56,548 nucleotides of DNA from contig NZ_MPDK01000018.1 in the NCBI RefSeq assembly GCF_003144315.1, forward strand, positions 1 to 56,548. Direction: 5' to 3'. Source of the DNA: Sulfoacidibacillus thermotolerans (GTDB taxonomy: Bacteria; Bacillota; Bacilli; Alicyclobacillales; SLC66). Positions 33,572-42,501 of the stretch are shown in pieces. Below the pieces are notes generated by a model. The model searched no databases, was not told the DNA's origin, and saw only the letters and a program-made list of their open reading frames with translations. Both the position numbers and the translations under genes were made by a program. Numbering within the stretch: position 1 is the stretch's first letter; the number at the start of each line of letters is the position of its first letter.

Positions 33572-35008
33572 TTAGGGGGATATTTCCTCCAAACGTTTTC
33601 CTCGCGTCCGGATCCCAAAAAGCGCTAGGACCGCTCCTGCGACAAGCCCCCCATTAATAATAAGAAACGATGGCATAACTCCTAAAGAAGGAATGAGCGG
33701 GGCGATGACGAGGATGCCGATTCCCCCTCCAAGATGCCCAATCCCATCAACAAGTGCAAACCCTGTCGTACGTGCGCGCGTAGGATAATGTTCTGTAGAC
33801 CATGCATAGGCGATGGGAATCCACAAATTGAAGCCAAAGAACGTAACCATCGAGCCAATCATCGCAAGTGCGAGATTCGCCCCCGAAGATGCGACTAAAA
33901 AACCTCCGATCAGTGTTAAAAGCGCAGAAATTGGCATCCATAATTTTCGTTCCAAGTGCTCACCAAATATGGCTGCAACGATTGCACAGAGAACAAACCC
34001 GACGGTTCCCACAGATGCGATTAATCCAGCTTCCGGCGGAGGGTACTTCAACGAGGACAAAAGCGTAGTAAACCCTGAAGCATAAGCGTACACAGTTACG
34101 TAACTAAAGGTCCACATCAACATGAGTAGGATCGTGCGTCTTACATACAAACTATTTTTAAAAATCTCAGAGTAAGGCATTGCACTCTGCGACTCCTCAG
34201 CCAAACCAAGGTCATGTACAGGAGCTAATGGGCCGTGTTTTGCCGCAATCATTTCCATATTTGCAACAACCAAATTCGCCTCTTCCAGTCTGCCCTGTGA
34301 CACAAGCCAACGCGGGGATTCTGGTAACTGCACACGCAAGAGCACTCCAACAAGCGCAAGCAATCCCCCAATGAGATACATGATACGCCAACCATATCCA
34401 AATTGCGCACTCGCCAATGCAAATGGTAATCCTAACGGGAACGGAGTTTTCGGCGTAGTCAGTAAGAGTCCCAACCAAATCCCGAGGAAGGCTCCAACAG
34501 CAGACATGACAAAGATTAAAGACGTATAACGCGCACGCTGTTGACGTGGTGCCACTTCATTTATATAAGCATTCACAATCGCCAAGTCGGCGCCAATTCC
34601 CGTCCCCGTAACACCGCGCGCAAGTACAAACCATCCATATTGATTGACTACTGCAGTCAAAAGCGAACCTAATCCTGAAAGTAGCATCGTAATCATCAAC
34701 ATATGTTTACGTCCGATTCGATCGGAAATTGGACTGAGAATCAGCGTGCCTACCACATACCCTGCAAGGTTAATCACAACAGGGAGCCCTAAGTAGTTGT
34801 TCGCATCCATCGGACTACAACCAGGCACAATATTACTGCAAGTCTGAATAAATGAGACATTAATATCGAATATATCGAAAAATGTAAATAAAAAACCGAC
34901 ACCGATCACTCCGATGAAGAGTGCAGGTAAACTCCATACAGTCAATCGGTCGAGTCTCGCAAAAATGAAGGAGGCGCTTACATCCCTCCTTGAAGACAGT
35001 TCTTGCAT
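33572..35008 (-). CDS. MFS transporter, probable aromatic-acid carrier
   Basis: Twelve-span major facilitator of 478 residues resembling the sugar-porter/aromatic-acid symporter group. The loop 2-3 signature SDRIGRKHMLM lies near 110 and PESPRWLVSQGRLEEA near 245. ATG at 35008 has GGAGG eight bases upstream. Last gene of the aromatic operon, separated from the 82-residue gene by a gap with a 38-base palindrome, so it may have its own control. Uptake of the hydroxy- or other aromatic acid used by the upstream enzymes is the natural guess. Confidence 0.85.
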   Translation of the reverse strand: MQELSSRRDVSASFIFARLDRLTVWSLPALFIGVIGVGFLFTFFDIFDINVSFIQTCSNIVPGCSPMDANNYLGLPVVINLAGYVVGTLILSPISDRIGRKHMLMITMLLSGLGSLLTAVVNQYGWFVLARGVTGTGIGADLAIVNAYINEVAPRQQRARYTSLIFVMSAVGAFLGIWLGLLLTTPKTPFPLGLPFALASAQFGYGWRIMYLIGGLLALVGVLLRVQLPESPRWLVSQGRLEEANLVVANMEMIAAKHGPLAPVHDLGLAEESQSAMPYSEIFKNSLYVRRTILLMLMWTFSYVTVYAYASGFTTLLSSLKYPPPEAGLIASVGTVGFVLCAIVAAIFGEHLERKLWMPISALLTLIGGFLVASSGANLALAMIGSMVTFFGFNLWIPIAYAWSTEHYPTRARTTGFALVDGIGHLGGGIGILVIAPLIPSLGVMPSFLIINGGLVAGAVLALFGIRTRGKRLEEISP

Positions 35009-35165
35009 CCCACTTACCTCCCCATAGTTGAGTTGAATGAGGGCGCCGACAGATTCCGTCAAGCCCAAGATTATCGATTCACCGCTGGCCATGCGGCGGC
35101 CTGAGCAGAATCCACCTGCGCCCGTCAGTTTCTGCAGCATCAATCGCTACAACGTCTACAAGCGC

Positions 35166-35203
35166 TTTCACATCTAAAATCATATATGATATTAGATGTG
35201 AAA
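35166..35203. promoter_or_regulatory. 38-base near-perfect palindrome
   Basis: Arms TTTCACATCTAA and TTAGATGTGAAA flank ATCATATATGAT, itself a palindrome. Only one position on each side (A/A) breaks the symmetry. No U-run on either strand, so it looks like a large or double operator upstream of the MFS gene rather than a terminator. Confidence 0.6.
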
Positions 35204-35222
35204 TCAACGGTAGATTCTGAAT

Positions 35223-35471
35223 TTATTTTTGTTCAACTTGCCATTCGTGATAGGAATGCAAGAGATGTATCGTCATTACCGCAGACAAGTCAAAGATAAT
35301 GGTCGGCAACTGAGAAGTTAGCTCGAAAAGGATCTGATCCAAAGACAAACTTCCTGTTTGCACTTGATCCATCAAGTGGTCAAGCGTCTCACTCTTTACA
35401 TTTTCATAGATCGTCTGTAAATGTTGCGCGCTCAATTCAGAGAAAAATTCACCAAATGATCCTTGTCCCAT
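35223..35471 (-). CDS. Small hypothetical protein in the aromatic operon
   Basis: An 82-residue acidic protein that I do not recognise, predicted mostly helical (SELSAQHLQTIYENVKSET, LDQILFELTSQLP), without signal peptide, cysteines or clear membrane spans. ATG at 35471 has AGGGG about ten bases upstream. It lies 39 bases after the flavin hydroxylase and before the palindrome and MFS gene, all on one strand, so it probably belongs to the operon. An accessory or regulatory role is possible; none can be assigned. Confidence 0.55.
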   Translation of the reverse strand: MGQGSFGEFFSELSAQHLQTIYENVKSETLDHLMDQVQTGSLSLDQILFELTSQLPTIIFDLSAVMTIHLLHSYHEWQVEQK

Positions 35472-35510
35472 CTCTTTTATTCCCCTTCACTTCTCATTTG
35501 TACGTATTTT

Positions 35511-36743
35511 TTAATATTTTGTCGCAAGCTGGGGAGGTCCTGATTTCGGTCCATAAGGTCCCTCATCAAGCCATCTGCCTAAAGATGGCCAAATCCCTGC
35601 TAAAGAAACTGCGATATGACGCTTCACACTTATTCCTAAGCTACGCCCCTGCAGATGGACAAGTGCAACCCCAGCAGCAGCACGATTATACTGCGCCGCA
35701 ATTTGACGTTCTTGTGCAAACACTTGGATCGCTGCCCAGGCCTTTGTCTTATCTTCTGTATGCAGTGCAACAGCAATCGCGCGTGCAGCCGCAACAGCAT
35801 CGGGGACACCCGAATTTAATCCGCGCGCACCAAATGGAGCAAAAAGGTGTGCCGCCTCCCCCACGAAGAGCAACCGATGCTGCTCATCCGTTAATTCACG
35901 GGCTACTACTTGAAGAAACTGATACGTAGACACCCAGGTCACACGATCGGCATATTTTGGATCAATCACTTTGGGCAACCAGTTTTGAACTCCTGCAATA
36001 CCGCTGTATTTTACTGGATCGTCCTCGTCAAATAACTGGAGATCCACTCGCCAACCACCTGCAAATGGAACATACAGTACATTGCGCCCCCCGATCGCGG
36101 GATGTTGATAGTGAAAAATGCGTTCGATGGGCAAGGGATTTTTGGGGTCTTCTTGTACATCTACAACAACAAATGTGTTTGTCGAGCGTGTACCTTCCAT
36201 CTTTATCCCTGCTTGATGGCGAATCACAGAGCTTGCTCCATCTGCCCCAATCACATACTGAGTGCGCCATACCCTGCCATTTGCTGCAACCATTGTGACA
36301 CCATGTTGATCAACCCTCACTTCTTCTACCGGCATCTCCCAAACAAATTCCACTCCAGAATCCAGACACGCCTGATATAAAAAGCGTTCCGCCTCTACCT
36401 GTGGCAAACTTGTAAAAGGAGGCAAAGCGTCTGGCGCATACGCGGCATATCTCTTCACATATACATCCTGTCCTCGCCACATCGTTCGCTTGACGGGCCA
36501 TACCAGACCACCGGCAGCAAGTGTAAAACCAAGTCCAACATACAGATCGTCTAACATTTGCAAAGTCGCTTTATGCAGATAAATCGCGCGGCTCCCTGGA
36601 CGAATGCGCTCTCTAGGTTCCGCTTCTAAGATCGTCGCTGAAATGCCGTATCGGCGCAAAGCGAGTGCCGCTGTCATCCCGACAGGTCCCGCCCCGACGA
36701 TCACTACAGGACGTTCTGATGAAAATTGCTCTTGCTGCACCAC
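35511..36743 (-). CDS. FAD-dependent aromatic hydroxylase
   Basis: Class A flavin monooxygenase of 410 residues, related to MhpA/phenol hydroxylase-type enzymes. FAD motifs are VVIVGAGPVGMTAALAL near the start, the NAD(P)H/FAD segment IGADGASSVIR near 165, and LLFVGEAAHLFAPFGARGLNSGVPDA near 285. It lacks the C-terminal thioredoxin-like domain of longer members. GTG at 36743 has GGAGG seven bases upstream. Grouped with a CoA ligase and gentisate dioxygenase, it likely makes gentisate (or gentisyl-CoA) from a hydroxybenzoate. Whether it acts on the free acid or the CoA ester is open. Confidence 0.85.
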   Translation of the reverse strand: MVQQEQFSSERPVVIVGAGPVGMTAALALRRYGISATILEAEPRERIRPGSRAIYLHKATLQMLDDLYVGLGFTLAAGGLVWPVKRTMWRGQDVYVKRYAAYAPDALPPFTSLPQVEAERFLYQACLDSGVEFVWEMPVEEVRVDQHGVTMVAANGRVWRTQYVIGADGASSVIRHQAGIKMEGTRSTNTFVVVDVQEDPKNPLPIERIFHYQHPAIGGRNVLYVPFAGGWRVDLQLFDEDDPVKYSGIAGVQNWLPKVIDPKYADRVTWVSTYQFLQVVARELTDEQHRLLFVGEAAHLFAPFGARGLNSGVPDAVAAARAIAVALHTEDKTKAWAAIQVFAQERQIAAQYNRAAAGVALVHLQGRSLGISVKRHIAVSLAGIWPSLGRWLDEGPYGPKSGPPQLATKY

Positions 36744-36799
36744 TCTATTCCCTCCCGCACACGTTTTCAACCGAGGATTCGCTATATCTATCCCTGAAT

Positions 36800-37279
36800 T
36801 TATTGATGATAAGCAGCCTGCGTACGCTGAATTTGCTCGATGTGTTTCTCCAAATGTTCAGTAATAAAGTGCTGAATTTGCCATTCAATCGTTTGATACC
36901 TAAACTTCGCGTGAAATCCCTCTATCTGTAAATCTGAATCAGACAAGGAGTGAAGTGAATGCAAAACTTCTTCCCGCCCCCGTCGGGTCGCCTGCATCAG
37001 TTGTTCCCGCGCTTCTTGCCCCGTCAACTGTACAGCTTTGATACGATCCTCGTGCTCTACCGTTCTCCCGAATTTTTCAAGCGGATGATGCGCTACCTGT
37101 AGAATATCTTGACTGAAGAAGTGTTCAAACTCCGCGATATGCGCGAGAATTTGTGCAATCGACCATGCATTTTCATTGGGTTTCCAGTGCAACATTTGAT
37201 CGTCTAGCCGTCTTATCACTTGCTCTAAACGATTGTGCAACTGTTCCACAGTGGCAATGAATTCTCCTCGCTTTACCAA
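36800..37279 (-). CDS. DinB-fold protein, candidate maleylpyruvate isomerase
   Basis: A 159-residue four-helix protein of the DinB/YfiT superfamily with an intact metal triad: His near 47 (ILAHIAEFEH) and H-x3-H near 142-146 (EHLEKH). Members of this fold include mycothiol-dependent maleylpyruvate isomerase and bacillithiol transferases. It sits between the hydroxylase and the fumarylpyruvate hydrolase, exactly where the missing isomerase step of gentisate breakdown belongs, so a bacillithiol-dependent maleylpyruvate isomerase is a good hypothesis. TTG start at 37279 with GGAG eight bases upstream. The family call is firm, the reaction inferred. Confidence 0.8.
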   Translation of the reverse strand: MVKRGEFIATVEQLHNRLEQVIRRLDDQMLHWKPNENAWSIAQILAHIAEFEHFFSQDILQVAHHPLEKFGRTVEHEDRIKAVQLTGQEAREQLMQATRRGREEVLHSLHSLSDSDLQIEGFHAKFRYQTIEWQIQHFITEHLEKHIEQIQRTQAAYHQ

Positions 37280-37318
37280 CTAAATCGCTCCTTCCAACCA
37301 ATATGACTGCTCGCGAAC

Positions 37319-38260
37319 TTAGGGAGCTACAATGTGATTTTCTAAAACGCCTATTTTCTCAATCTCGATACGAACTACATCGCCGATCTTCATAAATCCC
37401 TGGGGTTGCATTGCCACCCCCACACCTCCTGGAGTTCCTGTAGCGATCACATCACCTGGTTCCAAGGTCATCACTTGCGAAATAAAAGATACAAGAGCCG
37501 GAATATCAAAGATCAAATGGCGCGTATTGTCACTTTGTCGCAATTCTCCATTGAGCCATAATTGGATGTCTAATTGGTGGGGATCTAAAATCTCATCCGC
37601 AGTAATGAGAACTGGTCCCATGGGTCCCGAATTGTCAAATGACTTGCCTTGTAGCCATTGCGGCGTGCGATGTTGCCAATCCCTTACTGTAATATCGTTC
37701 ATTGCAGTGTAGCCAGCAACATAAGACATGGCTTCGTCAACTGCAATATACCTCCCTTTTTTACCAATCACGACAGCTAATTCGGCTTCATAATCAAACT
37801 GATCCGACACGCGTGGAAACGGGATGTCTGCTTGATGGCCGCATACTGTGTTGCCAAGCTTTGCAAAAAGAACTGGAATCGTCGGTACATCTCGCTTCAT
37901 CTCCGCCACATGATCATGATAATTGCGGCCAACACACACGATTTTCTGAGGATTTGGGATTGGCGCTAAACGCTTGATTGCCGACGCCTGAAATACATAG
38001 TCAGGTAACACTTCATTCACCTGCACTTGCCCCTGCACAAATTCTAAAACCTTGTGCGCCTGACCCAGGCTTTTTGTTCCCCCTTGTAAAAAAGCTAGCG
38101 CATGTGAAGGCAAAAGAGCATCTGCGAGTCGCTGTGCAAAAGGCTCACCCTGTTGCTCAAGAAACGCCAGACAAGCGCGGTTCGCATCAAAAACGAGATC
38201 GTTGTCAAGCTCTATGCCAAGTCGCCCTTGCCCACAGTTTAAAAAGGAAAGTAGTCTCAT
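37319..38260 (-). CDS. Fumarylpyruvate hydrolase (FAH family)
   Basis: Fumarylacetoacetate-hydrolase-family enzyme, 313 residues, expected to split fumarylpyruvate to fumarate and pyruvate. Metal ligands: Glu near 158 and 160 in DYEAELAVVIG, and Asp near 189 in TAMNDITVRD. Also KIVCVGRNYHDHVAEM near 106 and GDVIATGTPGGVGVAM near 280. It has the extra N-terminal domain (about 90 residues) common in this family. ATG overlaps the stop of gentisate dioxygenase by four bases, so the two are coupled. Confidence 0.88.
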   Translation of the reverse strand: MRLLSFLNCGQGRLGIELDNDLVFDANRACLAFLEQQGEPFAQRLADALLPSHALAFLQGGTKSLGQAHKVLEFVQGQVQVNEVLPDYVFQASAIKRLAPIPNPQKIVCVGRNYHDHVAEMKRDVPTIPVLFAKLGNTVCGHQADIPFPRVSDQFDYEAELAVVIGKKGRYIAVDEAMSYVAGYTAMNDITVRDWQHRTPQWLQGKSFDNSGPMGPVLITADEILDPHQLDIQLWLNGELRQSDNTRHLIFDIPALVSFISQVMTLEPGDVIATGTPGGVGVAMQPQGFMKIGDVVRIEIEKIGVLENHIVAP

Positions 38261-39375
38261 GTCCTGCCCCCATTCCCCAAGTGATCGCCCACAACCGTCT
38301 GATACTTCTCTGGATAAAGTTCGCTTCGTTCTAACTTCAACCGCTCCATAATCGGCAAGTCATTTGCAGAGAATAGATAGGCATCTGTATTGCCGTCATT
38401 TACGTGTTCATGCCACACCCAATTAGGAACGACAAATGTATCACCTGACTGCCAGAAAAAGCGAACTCCATTCATCACGGTGTATCCTTGACCACGAAAC
38501 ACATGGTAAACTGCACTATGCACATGCCGATGTGCCTGTGTCCGATCACCCCGTGCCAACTTTTGCATCATGGCCCCAATTGTATGCCCTGCCGCTTCTC
38601 CCGTAGCTGGATTCACATATTCCACAGCAAATCCATCACATGGATCAGGATCAAGTTTGGACAATTGATCCAGGGCTTGCTTTGTCTTTTCCCACTTATA
38701 GATTGCCTGTGGCGCATAACGATTGTCTCGGTCCGTAAGCGGCAACAATCCAGGGGCTGTAAAACGCTGAGTAGAGTAATTTTCAGGCTGCGAAATTGGC
38801 TGATGAAACTCAGGATAATTTTCAAAAAAAGTAACCCCTAATTGATACACGAATGGAATGTCCAAACAATCAAACCAAAGCATCGGCGTATCGCCTTCAT
38901 GAACATGATCGTGCCATAATCCTGAGGGCGTAATCAGAAAATCGCCTTCTTCCATCTTCACACGTTCACCTTCTACAAGGGTATAAGCACCAGAACCTTG
39001 CAACACAAACCGAATCGCATTTTGATTATGCCGATGCGACGGCGCTCTTTCACCAGGCAGCAAAAGTTGCACCCCTGCATATAACGTATGAGTAAGTGCA
39101 CCCCATCCCCAGGGTTGCAAATCTTCTAATCCAGGATTCCGAAAAAACACAACACGCCGTTCTCCACCACGATCAGGAGTAACAAGTTCACCCGATTCCA
39201 TCACTAACCGATATACGTCATCCCACTTCCATAGATAAGGTAGCGCACGCGGGCGCGGCTCTTTACTCATAATCGTTTGGATTGAACTCCACAAGGGTCC
39301 AAGATGGAGAGTTTGTAACCGCCCATAATATTCATTTAAGCGGTCGTCCTCTAATTCTTTCTCTTCTCTTGCCAC
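38257..39375 (-). CDS. Gentisate 1,2-dioxygenase
   Basis: Ring-cleaving bicupin of 372 residues that turns gentisate into maleylpyruvate. The first cupin has the Fe(II) site: His near 114 and 116 in SHRHNQNAIRFVLQG and His near 155 or 157 in GLWHDHVHEG. The second cupin keeps similar residues (QAHRHVHSAVYHVF, WVWHEHVN). The N-terminus and PRALPYLWKWDDVY are typical of the family. GTG at 39375 has a GGGG site rather far upstream (12 bases). It lies 21 bases after the CoA ligase. Confidence 0.9.
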   Translation of the reverse strand: MAREEKELEDDRLNEYYGRLQTLHLGPLWSSIQTIMSKEPRPRALPYLWKWDDVYRLVMESGELVTPDRGGERRVVFFRNPGLEDLQPWGWGALTHTLYAGVQLLLPGERAPSHRHNQNAIRFVLQGSGAYTLVEGERVKMEEGDFLITPSGLWHDHVHEGDTPMLWFDCLDIPFVYQLGVTFFENYPEFHQPISQPENYSTQRFTAPGLLPLTDRDNRYAPQAIYKWEKTKQALDQLSKLDPDPCDGFAVEYVNPATGEAAGHTIGAMMQKLARGDRTQAHRHVHSAVYHVFRGQGYTVMNGVRFFWQSGDTFVVPNWVWHEHVNDGNTDAYLFSANDLPIMERLKLERSELYPEKYQTVVGDHLGNGGRT

Positions 39376-39396
39376 GTGTTCACTTCGCCCCTTTCG

Positions 39397-40695
39397 TCAT
39401 ACGCCAAACGCTTTTTGCCCATTTCGCAAATCTAATACACGTCGCGCCTTCATCTCAAAACGCGGCAATACACCTGGCGCAACTGTCTCTACTTCAATGC
39501 GCAATCCTAAGCGCTCACGCAATTTGACTTGAAGACGTGAAGCCACTTCACTTGTCGCTTCAAGTTGCACTTTTACTTGCAAGAGTTCTTGATGGGAATA
39601 GTACACAATACGAAATTCCGCCACCTCTTTAAACTCCCGGATAATCGCCTCCAGTGACTGAGGAAAGATGTTCACTCCACGGACGACGACCATATCGTCG
39701 GAGCGTCCTACAAGGCCGCCTGGAAAAAATCGAAATCGATTTCCACAACGACAGGGCTCACTTGCATTGACCACCATATCCCCTGTACGATAACGGATTA
39801 GCGGATAGCCATAACGCCCAAAATTTGTGAGAACAAGTTCTCCCATCTGTCCTAGCGGTACAGGTTGATGTGTTTGCGGATGGATCACTTCCGCGAGAAA
39901 TTGTCTTTCATTCACATGCAACCCACCTTGTTCAACACATGAAAATGCATACGCTCCCATCTCCGTCATTCCCGCATGGTCATAACACTTAGCTCCCCAC
40001 GCAGACTCAATCGCCTCGCGCACCGCAGGAATTGACGCACCTGGTTCCCCTGCATGAATCAAACAGCGAATCTGTGAATTTTTGATATCCAATCCTTCTT
40101 TCGCGGCCACTTCCGCTAAATGCAACGCATAGCTTGGTGTACACAGCAGTACCGTCGCCTGATTGGAAAGGATACTTGTTAAGCGTTCTAGAGAATTTTG
40201 TCCACCTCCAGGAATCACTAAAGCACCCAGCTTCTTTGCTCCTTCATAAGCCGCCCAAAAACCGATGAAGGGACCAAAAGAAAATGCAAGGAAAACTCGA
40301 TCTTCTTTCGTCACTAAAGCGGAGCGCAAAACTTCTACCCAACAATCTGTCCACCACTCCCAACTCTCTTTGGTATCAAGGATTCTCAAAGGACGGCCAG
40401 TGGTTCCAGAAGTTTGATGATATCTGACATAACTTGCTTGCGGATAGGAATGATTCGCACCATAAGGCGGACGATTTTGTTGATCTTGAACCAGTTCACT
40501 CTTGTGTGTGAAAGGAATTTGGCGAAATTCTGCCATGGTACGAATAGGTAGATGCGTATCTTTTAACTTGACTTTATAAAAGTCATTAAACTGTGCAGCA
40601 AACAGCAAAAGTTCATTCGCCTTGCGCAGTTGATACGCTTCCAAACTGGTTTCATAATCATTGGTGGAGTACACATACAATTCTGCTTGTGACAT
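39397..40695 (-). CDS. PaaK-like aryl-CoA ligase
   Basis: AMP-forming ligase of 432 residues, clearly of the phenylacetate-CoA ligase family but distinct from PaaK at 27997: YHQTSGTTGRPLRILDT near 95, CYDHAGMTEMGAYAF near 235, LIRYRTGDMV near 300, and GRSDDMVVVRGVNIFPQSLE near 333. ATG at 40695 has a GAGG(TG) site upstream; the longer in-frame reading overlaps the IclR gene and is rejected. First gene of the gentisate operon, suggesting that the aromatic acid (for instance a hydroxybenzoate or anthranilate-like acid) is first made a CoA ester. Confidence 0.85.
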   Translation of the reverse strand: MSQAELYVYSTNDYETSLEAYQLRKANELLLFAAQFNDFYKVKLKDTHLPIRTMAEFRQIPFTHKSELVQDQQNRPPYGANHSYPQASYVRYHQTSGTTGRPLRILDTKESWEWWTDCWVEVLRSALVTKEDRVFLAFSFGPFIGFWAAYEGAKKLGALVIPGGGQNSLERLTSILSNQATVLLCTPSYALHLAEVAAKEGLDIKNSQIRCLIHAGEPGASIPAVREAIESAWGAKCYDHAGMTEMGAYAFSCVEQGGLHVNERQFLAEVIHPQTHQPVPLGQMGELVLTNFGRYGYPLIRYRTGDMVVNASEPCRCGNRFRFFPGGLVGRSDDMVVVRGVNIFPQSLEAIIREFKEVAEFRIVYYSHQELLQVKVQLEATSEVASRLQVKLRERLGLRIEVETVAPGVLPRFEMKARRVLDLRNGQKAFGV

Positions 40696-40746
40696 CGCTT
40701 TCACCTCGCTCCTGAGATCCTTTATAACAGCACTCAGACTGTGATG

Positions 40747-40762
40747 ATCACGATATCGCGAT
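40747..40762. promoter_or_regulatory. Quasi-palindrome before the gentisate operon
   Basis: ATCACGATATCGCGAT, symmetric except for one A/C pair, 52 bases upstream of the ligase start and about 20 bases upstream of a TATAAA-like -10. It fits an IclR-type activator site, but this is weak evidence. Confidence 0.4.
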
Positions 40763-40804
40763 TTGCCATGTGACAATAGAGTGTGTTCCTTTATAGGAAA
40801 CGCA

Positions 40805-41593
40805 TCATTCGATCGGGGGGAATGATCGCAAAAGAGGATATAAACTGTGAGAAATATGACGAGCTGCCTTTGCCACGGAGGCCAACAATTCTTCAACTTG
40901 CGACAGCTTAACGCGCTGTATTCCGCCAGACACCGCAATAGATGCAAGAACCTTTCCTGTTGGGTCAAAGATTGGACAAGCAACACTGCGAATTTCCTGA
41001 CATAACGGTTCTTCTCCGTAGGCGTATCCGCTTACTTCTATTTCTTTTAAATATCGCACATCTCGCAGTAGAGCCATTTCAGAGGTACAACCGAAGTGGG
41101 ATTGCATCACTTGCTGTGCTTGCATGGGTTCTAAAAAAGCGAGCATAGTGAGCCCGCCGATCGTGTTTGGCAATGCTGTCCTTGAACCCATGCAAAACAA
41201 TCTCCATGCACTATTCGGTTGCTTATATAAGAGCAGGAAGAGGCTCTCATTTTGATCCAGTAATAAGAGATAGCTATCCAGTCCCGTCTGCTGATGCAAT
41301 TTTTCAACCACTTGCTGTGAAGCACGGAACACTGGATTGCACTCTGCTGCGATGAGACCAAGTTCTAACAAAGCAGTTCCAAGTCGGTATTTACCTGTTA
41401 GCTCATCCCTTTCAAGCACTCCTTCTGCGACAAAAGTTTGTATAATCCGCGAGACAATACTCTTTGCAAGCCCTAAACGTCTGCTTATTTCCGTTACGCC
41501 TAACAAAGGAGTTCGATCTGAAAATAACGTTAGAATTTTCAATGAATTTGAGGCGGTCACAAGAAGCAAATTTTTGTCATCCTCATTTTTCAC
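40805..41593 (-). CDS. IclR-family regulator 1
   Basis: Regulator of about 262 residues: winged helix (LLGVTEISRRLGLAKSIVSRIIQTF near 31-55) and the C-terminal GAF-like effector domain (CPIFDPTGKVLASIAVSGG near 205). GTG at 41593 has GGAGG eight bases upstream; TTG just before it is an alternative. It lies between a second IclR gene and the aryl-CoA ligase, all on one strand, and is the likely controller of the gentisate operon. IclR proteins of aromatic pathways commonly act as activators with the substrate as effector. Confidence 0.87.
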   Translation of the reverse strand: MKNEDDKNLLLVTASNSLKILTLFSDRTPLLGVTEISRRLGLAKSIVSRIIQTFVAEGVLERDELTGKYRLGTALLELGLIAAECNPVFRASQQVVEKLHQQTGLDSYLLLLDQNESLFLLLYKQPNSAWRLFCMGSRTALPNTIGGLTMLAFLEPMQAQQVMQSHFGCTSEMALLRDVRYLKEIEVSGYAYGEEPLCQEIRSVACPIFDPTGKVLASIAVSGGIQRVKLSQVEELLASVAKAARHISHSLYPLLRSFPPIE

Positions 41594-41666
41594 CAAATCA
41601 TCCTCCCATCTTTCCAACGAACATCTTATGGTTGACTCCCCTTATGCAGTCTTTACTGCTGCGCTC

Positions 41667-42419
41667 TCAGTTCGAACGACAACCTATACGTTCAGAAATA
41701 GCGAGTGCTGTATGTTTTGTTAGGCGTCCATACTGTTTAATCATCTCAGTTGTAAACAGATTGACATGTCCAGCCAAACTAACACTTGCAATCGGTCGCA
41801 TCCGTTCATTAAAAATGGGGGCTCCAATTGAACAAACTCCAAGATCCACCTCTTCCTCCTGAAATGAGTATCCATTCTTGCGCACAAAGTCCAATTCGCG
41901 TAAAAGAACGTTGGGATCCATATTTGACTTTACAGTCAACCTCCGCCAACCACTTTCAAACGTCGGTAGCCACTCCTGCACTTCAAGAAATGCGAGCACT
42001 GCTTTTCCTGAAGCAGCGATGCTCGCTGGCGCACGCCTGCCAACACGCGAATACAAGTGATCATTGTGTGCATGCGTTATTTTTACAAGCCAAGTCACTT
42101 CTCCTTTGTCATAACAAGTAAGATGTGCCACTTGGCCAGATTGCTTCGCTAAATGACGAATAAAGGGAGCCGCTTCTTGGACAAGAGCGAGGTGATTTAA
42201 GATAAAATGACTCATTTCAAACATCTGCAAACTAGGTCGATAGTGTGCGCGTTCAGCTACTTTCTCCAAAAAACCCATATTCACAAGCGTCTGCAACAAT
42301 TTATTAGTCGTAGATTTCGGTAACCCCGTATAGCGTGACACTTGGGCCAAAGACATCTCAGGTCGATCCAAACGAAATAATCGCAAAATGGAAATGATAT
42401 GTTGAACTGAACTGAGCAT
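41667..42419 (-). CDS. IclR-family regulator 2
   Basis: Second IclR protein, 250 residues: winged helix (MSLAQVSRYTGLPKSTTNKLLQTL near 22-46) and effector domain ending SIGAPIFNERMRPIASVSLAG near 200. Divergent enough from its neighbour not to be a recent copy. ATG at 42419 follows GGGGGGGAGGAT. The two IclR genes are 73 bases apart in the same direction. One may respond to the substrate and the other to another pathway's signal; the target cannot be told. Confidence 0.87.
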   Translation of the reverse strand: MLSSVQHIISILRLFRLDRPEMSLAQVSRYTGLPKSTTNKLLQTLVNMGFLEKVAERAHYRPSLQMFEMSHFILNHLALVQEAAPFIRHLAKQSGQVAHLTCYDKGEVTWLVKITHAHNDHLYSRVGRRAPASIAASGKAVLAFLEVQEWLPTFESGWRRLTVKSNMDPNVLLRELDFVRKNGYSFQEEEVDLGVCSIGAPIFNERMRPIASVSLAGHVNLFTTEMIKQYGRLTKHTALAISERIGCRSN

Positions 42420-42501
42420 ATCCTCCCCCCCTTTTCGCGCACTATAATCTTAATATATCGTGACTTCTAAATAAACAAAATATATTTCCGGTAAGATGAA
42501 C

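Noticed and set aside
33094-33618. Minus-strand frame of 174 codons
   Set aside because: Antisense to the thioesterase, and composition is that of a shadow.
40696-40986. N-terminal extension of the aryl-CoA ligase frame
   Set aside because: It would overlap the IclR gene and does not resemble the ligase family; the ATG at 40695 fits length and motifs.
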